DNA from: Purshia tridentata
Lineage: Eukaryota > Streptophyta > Magnoliopsida > Rosales > Rosaceae
Length of the DNA: 64,000 nucleotides
Assembly: GCA_003254885.1 (NCBI GenBank)
Contig: QANT01007856.1
Location: 1-64,000 of the forward strand
Direction: 5' to 3'
The notes beneath the pieces are model-generated. The model did not search any database. It saw only the letters and a program-made list of their open reading frames with translations, and was not told the origin of the DNA. Both the position numbers and the translations under genes were made by a program. Numbering within the stretch: the stretch's first letter is position 1; each line of letters begins with the position of its first letter. This document shows positions 1-12,608 of this stretch, piece by piece.

Positions 1-80
1 AAAAAAAACAACCCCCCCAAGAAAAAGTTAAAAATAAAAAAATAAAAATCCCCTTCCTCTGATTTAAGTTTTTAATGCAG

Positions 81-1008
81 TTGGAAAGAACTTGAAATTG
101 GGAAGTTGGGCATGGGATACGGACTACTGCAGCTCCCTTCAGTGCCAGAGGTAAAGCGTCACTCTCTTTCCACAGAGGGCTTCATCCCTGTTGAAGACAT
201 CAACTTTGAGGAAGTAAAATATAAGTAAGAACTCTCTTCAATATGTAACATATGAGCCCATGCAGTGTTTATAATGGGGTACAAAAACTCATTCTAAGGA
301 CACAGTATCTTTCTTTCTTTTTTTAACTTTTCAAACAAAAATATAAAAAAAAAAAACTCCTCAACTTGTTTCACTTTTTGGGCTTTTTTTAAGCATATTC
401 TTGTTTGGTTGTATATTTTTAATAAAATGTTCATTTTATTTTATATGTTGAAACTTGTATATTCAATCCCCATTGAAGATGAAATTAAGGGTGAAAAGAA
501 AAAGGGCACATTGTTGCTTGTAGGATCTATTGCACCCAAAATTGTTTCTGACGATCATTTTCGCTTTCACCAACTTTAGAATATTGAAAAAGACAAAACT
601 TTTTTCATGTTAGAATCATCAATGATTAGTTTTGACATGCTACTTAACCTTCATGCTTTACTTTCTGCATGCTGTGAGAAAAACGAAAATTTCTCATTTC
701 CTAAGATAAGCATGTGCTAAAGAGAAAAGTTTAATAGGGATAAATCCCGCGAGAAGCAAAGAAGGAAGAATCTACAAGTGAGGAAAGAAGCGAAAAAGCA
801 AGAAGTTAAACCTCAAAAACCCAACAAAAGCAAGAAGGAAGAATCTGCTGCGATGAGGAAGAAAACAGCTAAGCAAAGACGTGCTGCCCAGACAGTTGAA
901 GATGAAGATGAGTTGACAAGAGAGTACCGGCTGCTAAAAAAGCTGAAAAGGGGAGCTATTGATGAAACTCAATATGCAAAGTTGACAGGAACTGAAGAGT
1001 TACTTTGA
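81..1008 (+). CDS. RH18: DEAD-box ATP-dependent RNA helicase 18-like (Spb4/DDX55 class), 3' end only
   Basis: These are the last two coding exons of a helicase whose body lies left of the window: 81..224 and 738..1008 (stop TGA at 1006). The first reads ...[15 protein letters not shown] and ...[12 protein letters not shown]. The second is very lysine/arginine-rich ([24 protein letters not shown]) and ends ...TGTEELL. This matches the C-terminal tail of the plant RH18/yeast Spb4/human DDX55 family, nucleolar helicases used in 60S ribosome assembly. None of the helicase motifs is in the window, so the identity rests on the tail alone. The splice joins AA|G at the K codon of VKYK-DKS. Bases 1..80 look like the preceding intron. 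The next gene (ENGase) is on the same strand, an order also recalled from Arabidopsis (At5g05450, At5g05460). Confidence 0.85.
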
Positions 1009-2042
1009 AGTCATAATCTACAGATATGATTTTGGGAAACCTGTCATTACGGGAGTTTATAGCCCTTCCAGAATTTTGGTGGTGAAAGACAAATTTCCAG
1101 CCTTAGATTGGGGCCCATAATTTTTGTCGAGAGCACACTGACTAAGACATCTTGAGCTTGTTTCAATGATATACAGATGCAGCAAAAATGTTGGGAGACA
1201 ACTTTGCAGGTGATGGATGTAAAGAGAGATTTTGCTTCTGCTAGTTTAGGCTTTGGGGCCTGTTGGTGATTAGAGATTTGTAACACTGGTTTGTACACTT
1301 TTCTTAATTTAGTTTAAATTGTTCTTTTAATTTGGTTTCTTTGAAATCTTTGGTCTTGTTAAGTTGATTTTGATGAGATTGCAAACGAAAACAGAGAATT
1401 GTATCTAGACAGTTGATGGTTTCCAATGAATGAAACAGTAGTATACAATTTTGTGGTGGTCTCGCAAAAAAAAAGTACATATCTTGAGGGTTTGGATGCT
1501 GCCAAAGCCAAACCATCATCAGTAAGAGTAAACGTTCATGTAAAAGGGTGTGTGTATATTAGCCATTATCTGTGAGCCTTTGAATCCAATTAGCAAGGCT
1601 TTCACAAGGACAAGGTTAACAATATGTTGTAAACGCCTCAAGAGGAAAATGGTACGCTTCGAAGTTCCCGCACAGCACCTCATCTTTGTGAAGTCAGCAA
1701 TCATTGTCGTCCTCTTCATTTACAAAAGCCCTGATTAAGGGACTGGTTTAGTAGTCTAAAATGAGCCCAAGTCCAAGTGCAGGTGCACCAGGCCACTCGT
1801 CATTCCTGCATAATTGATAATATAAATTATAGATTTTATGAAAAATTGGGATCCTCAGACATCTTGAGGTTTATGTTTATTGATAAGAGTATTCTAACCA
1901 AATGCAAGTTTGGTCATGGATTGGTCCCATGTAACAATTCTTGTACAATCGTCATCTTGATTTGTCTGAAAACTCTTGAAATTTAAGAATCTTCTTGTTT
2001 ATTTACTTTTCTCCTTAAAATGAAATTCTATAAATATCTGAA
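1009..2042. other. 3' UTR and spacer between helicase and ENGase genes
   Basis: No coding signal that I trust is present here. The first few hundred bases are probably helicase 3' UTR and the rest is spacer. Small open frames on both strands lack recognisable domains. Confidence 0.6.
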
Positions 2043-2226
2043 AAATTAACCAGTTGTAGTCCCCAATGTCAGTCCGCCTGACACTTTATTATTATTATTA
2101 TTTTTTTGTAAAGAAAAAACTTTTTTATTCTCTCAAATTAACCAGTTGTAGTCCCCAATGTCAGTCCGCCCGACACTTTATTATTATTATTTTTTTTTTG
2201 TAAAGAAAAAACTTTTTTATTCTCTC
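2043..2226. repeat. 92-bp tandem duplication upstream of ENGase
   Basis: There are two near-identical head-to-tail copies, 2043..2134 and 2135..2226. Each starts AAATTAACCAGTTGTAGTC, contains a (TTA)n run and ends ATTCTCTC. Differences are limited to one C/T change and the length of the TTA/T runs. Confidence 0.9.
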
Positions 2227-2493
2227 ATTTTTTTTGTTACAACTTTATTCTTTTCTAATTTGTCTCCTTTCGTGCAAGTCCACAAAAACTCAGAAGTCAG
2301 TCCAGCTCAATCAATAACTACAATAACTTCCTAGAACCCAGTCAGTTCAGCTCAATCAATAACACACACACTCTCTCTCTCTCCCATGCTTCTTCCTCGT
2401 CTTCGCGCCTGTATAAACCGCCACAGCCCGCTCTTTAACCTCCTCAGATTAATTTACCGAAAAGCCCAATCGCTCTTCTACTTCTTCTTGAAA

Positions 2494-5400
2494 ATGTCCC
2501 AGCCCAGCTATGAACCAGTGCCTCAATCCTCTGCACCAGACCCCCCACCATTCGACCCGACCCAACCCTCCGTACCAATCTCGTACCCAATCAAAACCCT
2601 CGAAGAGCTCGAGTCCAGGTCCTACTTCGAGTCCTTTCACTACCCTTTTAACAAAGCCTCGGTTGCCTTCCAATCTGGGTCGTCTTCTCTGTCACTGCCC
2701 AACAGGCCTAGGCTGCTCGTGTGCCATGACATGGCTGGTGGCTATGGGGATGATAAGTGGGTCCAAGGAGGGACTAACCCGAATGCGTATGCAATATGGC
2801 ATTGGTATTTGATCGATGTCTTCGTCTATTTCTCGCATAGTCTTGTTACTCTCCCACCTCCGTGTTGGACTAACACTTCTCACAGGCACGGTGTTAAGGT
2901 ATTTTTCAACTTTTGGGCTAGTGGGACTTTCAGGGAATATGTTTTAGCTAGTTGGTTTGTGTTCTTTTGGATTGAGTCGTTAATTTTAGTGGTTGGAATT
3001 CGAAGGGTGTATTCAACTTTTGGGCTACTGGGATTTTCAGGAAATATGTCTTGGATAGTTGGTTTTGACTTTTGTGTTGTGTGGATTGACTGGTTGATTT
3101 TAGTTGTTGGAATTCTAGGGGTGTAGTAGAAATGGCTTAAGAAACTGGAACCAAAGATAGGGGTGTGAGGCTTTCACTTGGTAAATTCAGAAAACATTGT
3201 CCTATGTTGTTTTCACTAGGACAAGTCATTTTAATTTGCTTATATTTTTTTTGTGAATTACGACATGTTTTGCTTTTGAGCCGTGTTTCATCCTGAATGA
3301 ATGACTGAAAGGAATTGCTTTTTGTAACGCTCTTGGTTTTCGAATGGAATCCAAGGTGTTGGGGACTTTCATCACAGAATGGGCTGAAGGTAAAGGTGTT
3401 TGCAACAAATTGCTCTCAACAGAAGAGTCTGCTCAAATGTATGCTGAGCGCTTGACAGAGCTTGCTGTTGCTTTGGGCTTCGATGGATGGCTGGTATATA
3501 GTTCACCATAATTGCCTTTTTTTCTCAAGCTCTATACCTTTTCTTAATTTTCACAGTTCCTGTAGCTTTTATATTTTAATTTCTTAACCAGCCAATTGTG
3601 ATTTGGCATTACAACGCATTGTTGAATTCTTTGCAAACACACATTGCATGCGACAGACAAAGGGCACATGCTATATTTCATGGAAACATGAATGCTCCAG
3701 TTCAGCTGGTTCAAGAAGTTAACTTGTCAAGCTACCATAGCATGCATAGTTAAAGTTTTTAAGTTTCAAACAGGTCAAGGAAAGAGAGATGGTATGATAA
3801 AGAGGGAGGAAAGTTTCTGTTACAAATTTGATTATTTCTCCTGATTATGGTTTTTGGCAATCCTGTCTATTGGACTCCTGCTCTTTAGTTGTCATAAGAA
3901 CTGTTACTTGCAGATCAATATGGAGGTTGAATTGGAGCTGGGCCAAATCCATAATTTGAAAGCATTTGTCAACCATTTAACCCAGAAAATGCATTCCTCA
4001 ATCCCTGGCTCTTTAGTGCTTTGGTGAGGGAGTGTTGGGAGATTTAATGTTCCAGTCTCTTTTTTTTAACTTTTTTTTTCTCTTTCTTTTTTTTCCCCCC
4101 CTTTTGTTATAGTGTACCATTTGAAGTTTGTCTTTGACTGATTATTGTTAATCATACAGGTATGATAGTGTTACAACTGATGGTAAACTTATATGGCAAA
4201 ATCAACTAAATGAAAAGAATAAACCTTTCTTTGATATATGCGATGGCATTTTTATGAACTATACATGGAAGGTATGGTTTTTGCTTCTTCCTTATGGAAG
4301 TTTATTTTTGTTGTTTCATTATTCTTTCACATAATTAAACAAATGTACCATGCAGGAAAATTATCCGAGGCTTTCAGCTTCTGTTGCTGGTGATAGAAAG
4401 TATGATTTATACATGGGAATTGATGTATTTGGAAGGGGCAGTTTCGGTGGTGGACAATGGAATGTAAGTGTCACACTAATTTTGTGAGATGTGCGAACCT
4501 TTATGCTTAAGAAAAAAATGAGGGGAAAAAAAAAAAAACAATCATTCTATAATGTTGGCTGTAAATTGCTTTACAGGCTGAGATTTTTTATGTTTCACTG
4601 TTTACGGGTGTTTAGTTGCCATTATATATTAACTATGCTGATTAGACAAGTGTAGGACTACATCGGTTAAATAAGAATAACATGTCAGCTCTTATGATTA
4701 GCTCTTTTTTAATTCAGGCGATTTATCTGGTAGTGTTGTTTTTGTATTAATAAATTGAATGGTGGATTATTATATCTTGACTTCTAATAACTCTTTGCAT
4801 ATCAGACAAGTTTTGCACTTGATGTGCTGAAAAAGGATGCTGTGTCAGCTGCCATATTTGCTCCTGGATGGATCTATGAGACTAAGCAACCACCAAATTT
4901 TCAGACTGCTCAGAATGAGTAATTTAACTAGTCCCCTTGTTGCAGAATCACTATGTTGCTAGTTCCATTGATTAGTAAACTAGTCAATTCCTTAATACTG
5001 TTTTTTTTATAATTTTTTGTCCATTTTATGATGGCATCATCAAGCTTTGGAGATTCTTTTGACAGAAAAAAAAAAAATGCTTTTGGAAATTCCTGCACCT
5101 GTTAGTTTAGAGGCGTTATATTTCCAAATATGTTGGAGGTTATGATAACGGAACATGATTGCTTGCCTGATGCTCTCATCTTCCTGACTTAATCAAGTGT
5201 CCTTGACATAATCATTATAATTTTATCATCTTAAATGCCAACTTTTTGTGTCAGCCAAACCCTAGTGAGCTGACATGTATTAAAGTTTCTTTTAGTAATT
5301 TCAACTGAATTATGACGTGTTTTCATATACATTTTGCAGTTGGTGGGCCCGTGTGGAAAAATCATGGGGAATAACACAAAACTATCCTAAAGTTCTACCG

Positions 5401-7696
5401 TTTTATTCTAATTTTGATCAGGTTGTAACTATGTCCTTACGTCTAACTTTCTAAAACTATAGGGCCTTTGAAAGAGGCTAGCATGAATTTCTTTTAACAG
5501 ATTTACCATTTCCCCTTACAAGAAAGGGAATGTCCTTAAGTCAGAAGCATGACCCTGGCTCATTTATCCTTTATATGGCTCTTATCTAAGTGCTATTTTT
5601 TCTGTATTATTGTTCAGGGTCATGGCTATCATTTTTCTGTTGATGGAGGGCATGTATCAGATGCTCCTTGGTGTAACATTTCGTCCCAAGGTTTGCAGGT
5701 ATGTACCAGATAGACTCACAAATTATTCTTTGGTTATGATGTTATCTAATCATGTATCATTAAGTTGCAGTTAGGCGCTTTTTTTTTTTTTGTTTTTTTC
5801 CTTCTCCATCAAATGTTGATCATATTCAGAGTATTGAAAAAGTTTTAAGAGTTTCAAAAAAAAATTCAAAGTTCAATATTTAGTGTTCTGTGCAGTTGTC
5901 CCATTTGCTTTACGAAATACTATCTTTCAATGAATTTCTAAAGGTTCCAATAAGCATTTTCACATTTTTCCATGACAATAAATCTTCATTAGATCAAATC
6001 TAACTGTAACCATCAGACCTTATTGTCTTGTGTGAGTTCCAGCAATTCGAAGGGAATCCTTTTACACTTTTTGAGTGCTATTTTGCTCACCACAAAAAGG
6101 TGGTGATGAGCAAAATATTTCTCCTACTTTTTTCTCAATGGTACTATTTGAACGACTTCCTTGTTTTAGTTAGAAGAATATATGTTGACCGAAAATATAA
6201 TTGAGAACAGAAAAATAACTTGAAGACTCCATAAAAAGTTCAAATTTAAGTCCTGTGCATGCAATTGAGAGATGTTACAGCTCTTGAAATTATGTTAATA
6301 CGCTTTTCTTCTCATTAATGGGAAATGTTCTATGATATGCTTCTATGCAATGTGCGGTGCAATGTTGTCAAATCTTGTTAATGGTCAAGCATGCTAATTA
6401 TTGTAATTGATGTTGGGCTTTGAATGTGGCAGCCGTTCCTTGAGTTTACTGGCGATTCAACTTCAGATGGTATTCAGGTCCGCATTGAGTAAGTTTAATT
6501 CTAATTCAGAGTCATCAAACCTATAGTGCATAAATTGTATAATACATTATATGTATTATTAATAAGACACTGAGTATTAATACTCTTCCTCATTCTAACA
6601 TATATTGGCAAATTTTAGTTCCAAGGAAGCATCTTATAGTGGAGGAGGAAACATCACATTCAAAGGAAATCTCAAAGACACTTATTTCAATGCAAGGCTC
6701 TTTCAGGGAGAGCTTCTTTTGGCAGATTTACCTCTCCACCTCACATATTCTGTAAGCTATCTCTTTTTTGATGCATTGAAGTTGCAAACACTGTCCAAAT
6801 CTAAGTAAGACTCAACCTGTGCCTGCCGTATACAATGTGATTTTTTTGACATATAGTGCAAGTGTTTACAATGTGATACTGATAGTAAATATCAAAATAG
6901 TAATATTTTCCAGTCTGTAGTTTTTCACTTACATCTTGTTAAACTATGAATATTCCAATTTATGCAGGTGAAATCAGAAAATAATTCTCTACTAGGCCTC
7001 TGTCTTAATTTCTCCTCTACCCTGAATGAAAGAAAGTCAGTACTTCTTGCGTCCTGGAAACTGAACCAGTTCACAAGCAAATATGGAGAAGTGATTAAAC
7101 CACATCAACTTAAAAAGCCAGGAACTGCTTCTGGATGGGTCATACAGGAGAGCAGCATCACAATGAATGGATACAGACTAACAGAAATACATGCTGTGTG
7201 CTACAGGTCAGAGCCTGAATTTGATGAAAGGAGACTGAAATTGGAATCAGATGGCCAAGATAATTCAACAGAGTATTGTGCAGTGCTTGGTCATATTTCA
7301 ATTAGCACTCCTGGTCAGAATTCAGATTTTCCCCCCTCTGATTCATGGTGTGTGGAAGGTCAACATATCAAATGGACTACAGGGTCTCAGGGTTCGAAGA
7401 ACCTTAGTCTTCAGATCACTTGGAAATTGAAATATGGGAATGATTCTGCATTCCCAAATTATAATATTTATGTTGAGAAACTAGCAAAAGCAGTGATTTG
7501 CAATCCAGGTGCAAAACTAGCAGGGGTACACAAGTATCTTGGAGTGGCACGAGTGGAAGCTTTTTATGTTCATGACCTGGAAGTCCCTTCTGATACTTCT
7601 TACATCAAGTTTATTATTCAAGTTTGCGGTGTCGATGGAAGTAGCCAGGAACTAGATCATTCGCCGGTTTTTCTATTGGATACTGGAGTTTGGTAG
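2494..7696 (+). CDS. ENGASE85A: Cytosolic endo-beta-N-acetylglucosaminidase (ENGase, GH85)
   Basis: The enzyme cleaves the chitobiose core of N-glycans and gives free glycans with one GlcNAc at the reducing end (GN1). Eleven exons: 2494..2898, 3356..3493, 3914..4023, 4160..4271, 4356..4463, 4806..4918, 5340..5421, 5618..5698, 6433..6488, 6619..6751, 6968..7696. Together they encode 688 aa, close to the roughly 680 aa usual in plants. GH85 blocks are visible: PIKTLEELESRSYFESFHYP, LLVCHDMAGGY, VLGTFITEW, then GFDGWLINMEVE. The N-x-E of INME (codons at 3917 and 3923) is the catalytic Asn/Glu pair of the family. The start at 2494 (MSQPSYEP) gives the family length. An in-frame upstream ATG at 2386 would add 36 residues, including a hydrophobic stretch. 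No clear signal peptide follows the 2494 start, in keeping with a cytosolic enzyme. Confidence 0.93.
6079..6117. repeat. Short foldback in ENGase intron 8
   Basis: The left arm TATTTTGCTCACCAC (6079..6093) is complementary to GTGGTGATGAGCAAAATA (6100..6117) except for a 3-nt bulge. The loop is six bases. It could form a hairpin in the pre-mRNA; no function can be assigned. Confidence 0.6.
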
Positions 7697-8808
7697 CAAA
7701 CAAATCCAAGTGTGAGTTAAACGTGCCAATTCTGGCTAGTGTTGTATCATGATAATAAAATGATGATAAAAATATCACAATCATTTATTCTTCACATTAT
7801 AGAAAATGTGTTGTTCCTCAACATTACTGATTTGCTGAAGTCGAATATGGTAATAAAAGTGCTCTTACGTTGCATGATTGCATCTAGAAACACTTTTCAC
7901 ACTGATATGATGTGCTTTACGTTTTCCCTGTCCCTTAAAACGAGACAGCAAATTGGTGGATTATGATAGTCGCATCTAACAAGTAGATTCATTCTGTAAA
8001 CACAAGTAAACTCGTTTTCACTTTTCACATGATAAAAATGCTTTGGCTAATACGTGGGAACCACACAAGTTAAAAGAGAACTATTTGATACTCTTGAGTC
8101 CTAATTACTTACTTTGTTTACCTCTGTTATGCATTCCAACCACATGCATCACCCTAGTTGCACCCACTGACATATCACTCCGAAAAAGTCTATTTAGTAA
8201 TTACCTAGCTAGCTAGCTCTATAGTTATTGTTTACCTGCATTGGCATCGTGAAGTGTATATAAATCATGTTCTTCGTTATATCCAACCTTCTGTTCTGTC
8301 GAAGCAATATGAGCCTATTTTGGGTCAAACAGTTTATGTCCTCCACTTTCAAATCTCGGTCTCTATCAATAGAAAATTACTGAAGGAAATTGAAAACATA
8401 ACTTTTCAAAGAGAAGTTGGGGTAGGTTGGTAAGGAACATGTAATTGGTTGTGCACTGAAATTTCTTTTTTATATATGTAAGAACTGAGAATCCATAAAC
8501 AAAGATTTATGACTTTGCACGCCCTGAATAATTTTATCAAGTGAACAGTTGGTTCTGCTTTGATGGGTAAATTACCAAAGCTAGACTGCAAGAGTGTACT
8601 ACTTCGGAGTTTGCATTATAATCTGGTGAGTGCAGAATGGACTCTTCTAGATGCTCTTATAAGAATAAATTCATATTAGGGCTAGGTCAATTTTACTGAA
8701 AAATCGGGAACCAACCCAAAACTAGTTTTATCCAAGTGAAAATTGAAACCTAACACCGAAATTGTAGTAAAAATTGAAACTGCGAGTGAAAATTAAAATT
8801 GATTACAT
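7697..8808. other. ENGase 3' UTR and spacer
   Basis: No gene is recognised. AT-rich sequence runs up to the repeat block that begins at 8809. Short open frames show no domain. Confidence 0.6.
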
Positions 8809-9319
8809 AGTGCTGAAGCTGTTTTGGGTTGTGAGTGGATTAATGTTACTCAAAAATTAAATTTGTAGTTATAGGTGGATTAATGTTATCTAAAAATTAA
8901 ATTTATGATTATGGGTGAGTTAATGTTATCTAAAAATTAAATTTGTGAGTTTTGATAGTTTTGATTAAATTAAAGTAAGCTATAAATAATTTATTAAATT
9001 TGAATGATTTTGATTAAATTAAAAATTTGTAGGTACTTTATTGGCTAAAAAATAAAAATATTAATAGTGCTGAAGCTGTTTTGGGTTGTGAGTGGATTGA
9101 TGTTACTCAAAAATTAAATTTGTAGTTATGGGTGGATTAATGTTATCTAAAAATTAAATTTATGGTTATGGGTGAGTTGATGTTATCTAAAAATTAAATT
9201 TGTGAGTTTGGATGGTTTTGATTAAATTAAAGTAAGCTATAAATAATTTATTAAATTTGAATGATTTTGATTAAATTAAAAATCTGTAGGTACTTTATTG
9301 GCTAAAAAATAAAAATATT
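8809..9319. repeat. 257-bp tandem duplication with nested 40-bp repeats
   Basis: Copy 1 (8809..9065) and copy 2 (9066..9319) both start AGTGCTGAAGCTGTTTTGGG and differ at only a handful of bases. Inside copy 1, three 40-bp units start at 8835, 8875 and 8915 (GTGGATTAATGTTA... or GTGAGTTAATGTTA...). The same triplet recurs in copy 2. The nested order implies that the 40-bp units arose first and the whole block was duplicated later. Confidence 0.9.
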
Positions 9320-10692
9320 TGTCGGTAACTTAAAATTAAATCACTTAAGAAAAATTGAGCCGAGATTTCTTTGCTTATGCACCAAAAAAGACTAATTATC
9401 CATCCACATCGTGTTTGAAAATGCAATTAGGAGGGCGTTGTCAGTGGTTCCAAATGCAGCTGGAATAGAGTCTAGCACAGAATCATTTGAATGAACATGT
9501 GATTAACACCTATCAATCACTTTGGCATTTTTGGTATCCAAGTAAAGTGCCTCCAAAAGGGTTTTAATCAGAAAAAAGAAAGGAGAAGAAAGGAGAAAAT
9601 TTAGATGGTATTTTAAAATATATCCTCCAATCAATTCAATTAACCTACTCTATTTTGGAAGTATTAACTACCTCGAGCCCTCAAAAGAGAAAATACAAGG
9701 CTCCACTATCTATTCTTGTCTCCATGAAGAGGCAAACATCGAGGTTGATAGATAGATATTAGGCAGATAGATACCTTTGTCTTGTCATGTAAATATATAT
9801 ATATATATAAATATATTTTATATAATATTAATTAATCTGCTGTTTTGTTATTGGTATTTGACTCTGCTAAACTTTTTGCTCTAATCCCACTTACTAGATG
9901 TTTCATGCACTAATTCTAAACCAAGATGGTCCAAGTTGTATTCTTCTTGCTCAAATCTGTGCAAGTTGTCTTTGACAAAATTATATATAAACTTCTCACA
10001 AGTGATACCACTGCATCAGGAACATCTAGTAAGTACTACATCATGCAAGAACATGTGAGCTTACACTCTCGCATTTGATGTCTGTCAATGCAAATAGCAT
10101 AGTCATGGTGAACCTTATATCAATAATTTAGGGCCCATCATAAAAGAATAAGCAATTGAGAGACCCAATGAGTATTCATAGTCTACATAGACAGTTCATC
10201 AAACGTGAGATTAATACTCACAGCTGTGTCAATAAGTAACAGTAAACTTGCAAGATAATCATGAATATTGAACATCAACATTTAATTTCTAGTGATACAT
10301 GCATTGAAACTACTGTCATTAGGTGAATGTAGTCGGATTATAATAATATAATTATGCTTTGCACCTTTCTTTATACATTGATCTACTTAAATTAAATTAA
10401 TATATTTTTGCGGAAACAAGTAATCTACTATTAGACTTGCTGTTGAAAACATACTCATTCACACCAGTGATTACTTTATTTTTCTTATCTTAATCATATG
10501 TATGTTCATATATATATATGCATGTGTGTCAAGATTATGGATTGCTCTGAAATTAGTATGTCAAACATGAGTGCAGAAAGAAAAAAAGGAAAACCCAATT
10601 TTATTTTAATTATATAAGAATATTAATGCCCCAAATTAAAGCTTCATGGACCAGTTAAGCTGCAAAAGTGCTGCACAAAAAAAAAAAAAAAN

Positions 10693-10734
<42 letters not shown>

Positions 10735-11696
10735 ATGAGAGGGAATTAGGGAAGGACGAAGAAAAGCCTTTAAGTTTGACTTAGGAAATTAATGCTTCCA
10801 TATTAAACAAAGCTAAGGAGGAATCTTCAGTTGTTGCCTTTTGTTTTTTCCTTTACCCTTTTTAAATTATTTCTTTGATTCCACACATAATGTACTGAGA
10901 TCAGCTGGACTTGGGCAAACATATTATATTAGAACTAACAAATTAATATTAACTTCCTGCACCACACCCCACGTGAACAAGGTAGAAGAACAAGTTTATC
11001 TGCAACAGGTGGCAGCATGCCAATTTTTTGCTTTTTTCACTTGTGCAGATTAGGCTGTAAATTACTAGTTTAATTATCAGCTAAGTCAGAAATGGAAGCA
11101 ATTAGCAAAGCAGGAAGTGCTGAACAAGTTTAATATAATACACTGAAATTTGACGTTTACTGGCAGTGTTTCTCTTCCAAAGGCCTACTATGCAGAAAAA
11201 ACATAATGGCATCTTTTGCCATGTGAGAAAACATAGAACTGAATGATCAATTAAATACTAGAATTTCCTTATATTCTGTGTCTTAGCACAACTTTTTGAA
11301 TTTGTGGGTTTTGTAAAACATAGCAGAATATATGTAATTTGTCTTTCTTGCAACAGAATCGAGGTCCATGAAATTCTCAACTTTGGCTTATTAGGTAAGT
11401 GATCAAATTCAAAGACCTTCTTCACATAAACATTAAAGTGGCTGTGTGCAAGTGGACTAATTCAGCTGCAGATTGTTTATGCAATGGTATAGATGGTACC
11501 TGCATGAAGACTCATCACTATGAAAACTTGTAGATTAATGTAATTTTAATTTAGTGACAAGAATTTATGTCCCATATTGTTTAAAATGGCCACCGACCCT
11601 TTTGCATCTAACTGTTAATATATATCCATACAAGCAAAATTACTTCACTTCATCACATGCTGGAGTTGACCCTATCATTTTACCCCTGTTTTAAGT
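9320..11696. other. Gene-poor spacer
   Basis: AT-rich spacer with an (AT)n run near 9788 and a long poly-A tract. I see no protein with a recognisable domain on either strand. Confidence 0.6.
10677..10733. repeat. Poly-A tract containing one ambiguous base
   Basis: This is an almost pure adenine run of more than 50 bases, with an N at 10692. It may be the tail of a retroposed element or an assembly seam. No retroposon body was recognised beside it. Confidence 0.85.
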
Positions 11697-12026
11697 CACC
11701 CCTGATCTGTCTCATTCTCATCATAAAAATAGCAATGATATAAGAATTAACTGGGGTAATTAATTTAAAGTCTAAAACATGAAAGAAATTTTATTAAGAA
11801 ACCATGTCATGTCCAAATATGCTCTCCCTCTTAAGAGAGTCATGGATTACATTACTAGAAACACCCCTGATCTGTCTCATTCTCATCATAAAAATATCAA
11901 TGATATAAGAATTAACTGGGGTAATTAATTTAAAGTCTAAAACATGAAAGAAATTTTATTATGAAACCATGTCATGTCCAAATATGCTCTCCCTCTTAAG
12001 AGAGTCATGGATTACATTACTAGAAG
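11697..12026. repeat. 165-bp tandem duplication covering the 3' end of the LBD gene
   Basis: Copy 1 is 11697..11861 and copy 2 is 11862..12026, both starting CACCCCTGATCTGTC. I count two mismatches. Copy 2 is continuous with the LBD gene and holds its last 68 coding bases (stop at 11959) plus 3' UTR. Copy 1 is a detached second copy lying downstream of the stop in the gene's direction; it keeps the same terminal codons (HDMVS, stop). Confidence 0.93.
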
Positions 12027-12608
12027 AAGCAAAATTGAGGTACTGAGGGAAGTTGTTGTGGAGGAAATAAGGCTTGTCATGATCTGTGTTGTCCAACATC
12101 TGTGGGGTTGTTGGGACCATAGGCTCTTGCTGCATCTGAATGCAGAGGATCTCTGCTTGAGCCACTGCAAGTTGCATTTGTAGCTCAGAGACCTGGTTTT
12201 GCAGGTAAGATATGGCCCCAACACACCCATAGACTGGGTCTCTCATTCTTGCATTGGCTTCATACACCAAACTGCTCACTGCATCTGCTCTCTGATGAAC
12301 TGGAAGCTCCTGCATCAACATAACAACAATAACAATATATGATATTACTAACCACTTAGCTCTAGAGCGCTCATATATATATATATATATATATATTTGC
12401 AAAGCCTCAAGAAAATAGAAGAAATGGGTTCGTTTCGAAAGCGGACCTGCAACATTTTGCTGACGTTGCTGGCACCGAAGACCTTGTGAACAATGGCAAA
12501 CTTGTGGGGGTCCTCAGAGGGAAAGTAAGGGGCAAAAATGCAGTCCTTGGCGCATCTGCGTCTCAGCAACTTACAGGAAGCGCATGGTGAATTTCCATTT
12601 CCACCCAT
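11959..12608 (-). CDS. LOB-domain (LBD) transcription factor, class I, LBD4/LBD12-like
   Basis: Plant-specific DNA-binding regulator of organ boundary and vascular or root development. Two exons, 12608..12447 and 12309..11959, encode 170 aa. The C-block [15 protein letters not shown] fits CX2CX6CX3C (residues about 8-22). The GAS region follows, with [18 protein letters not shown] and [15 protein letters not shown] leucine-zipper-like segment sits at [20 protein letters not shown]. The intron falls after KMLQ, where LBD genes of this class normally carry theirs, and contains an (AT)n run at 12373..12396. The C-terminal part is divergent, as usual for the family. The start at 12608 (MGGNGNSPC) is the usual family start. 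The last 22 codons lie in a recent tandem duplication. LBD4 and LBD12 are hard to separate from sequence alone. Confidence 0.93.

Noticed and set aside
1047-1986. Several open frames of 60-80 codons after the helicase
   Set aside because: They overlap each other on both strands, show no domain, and lie in probable 3' UTR or spacer.
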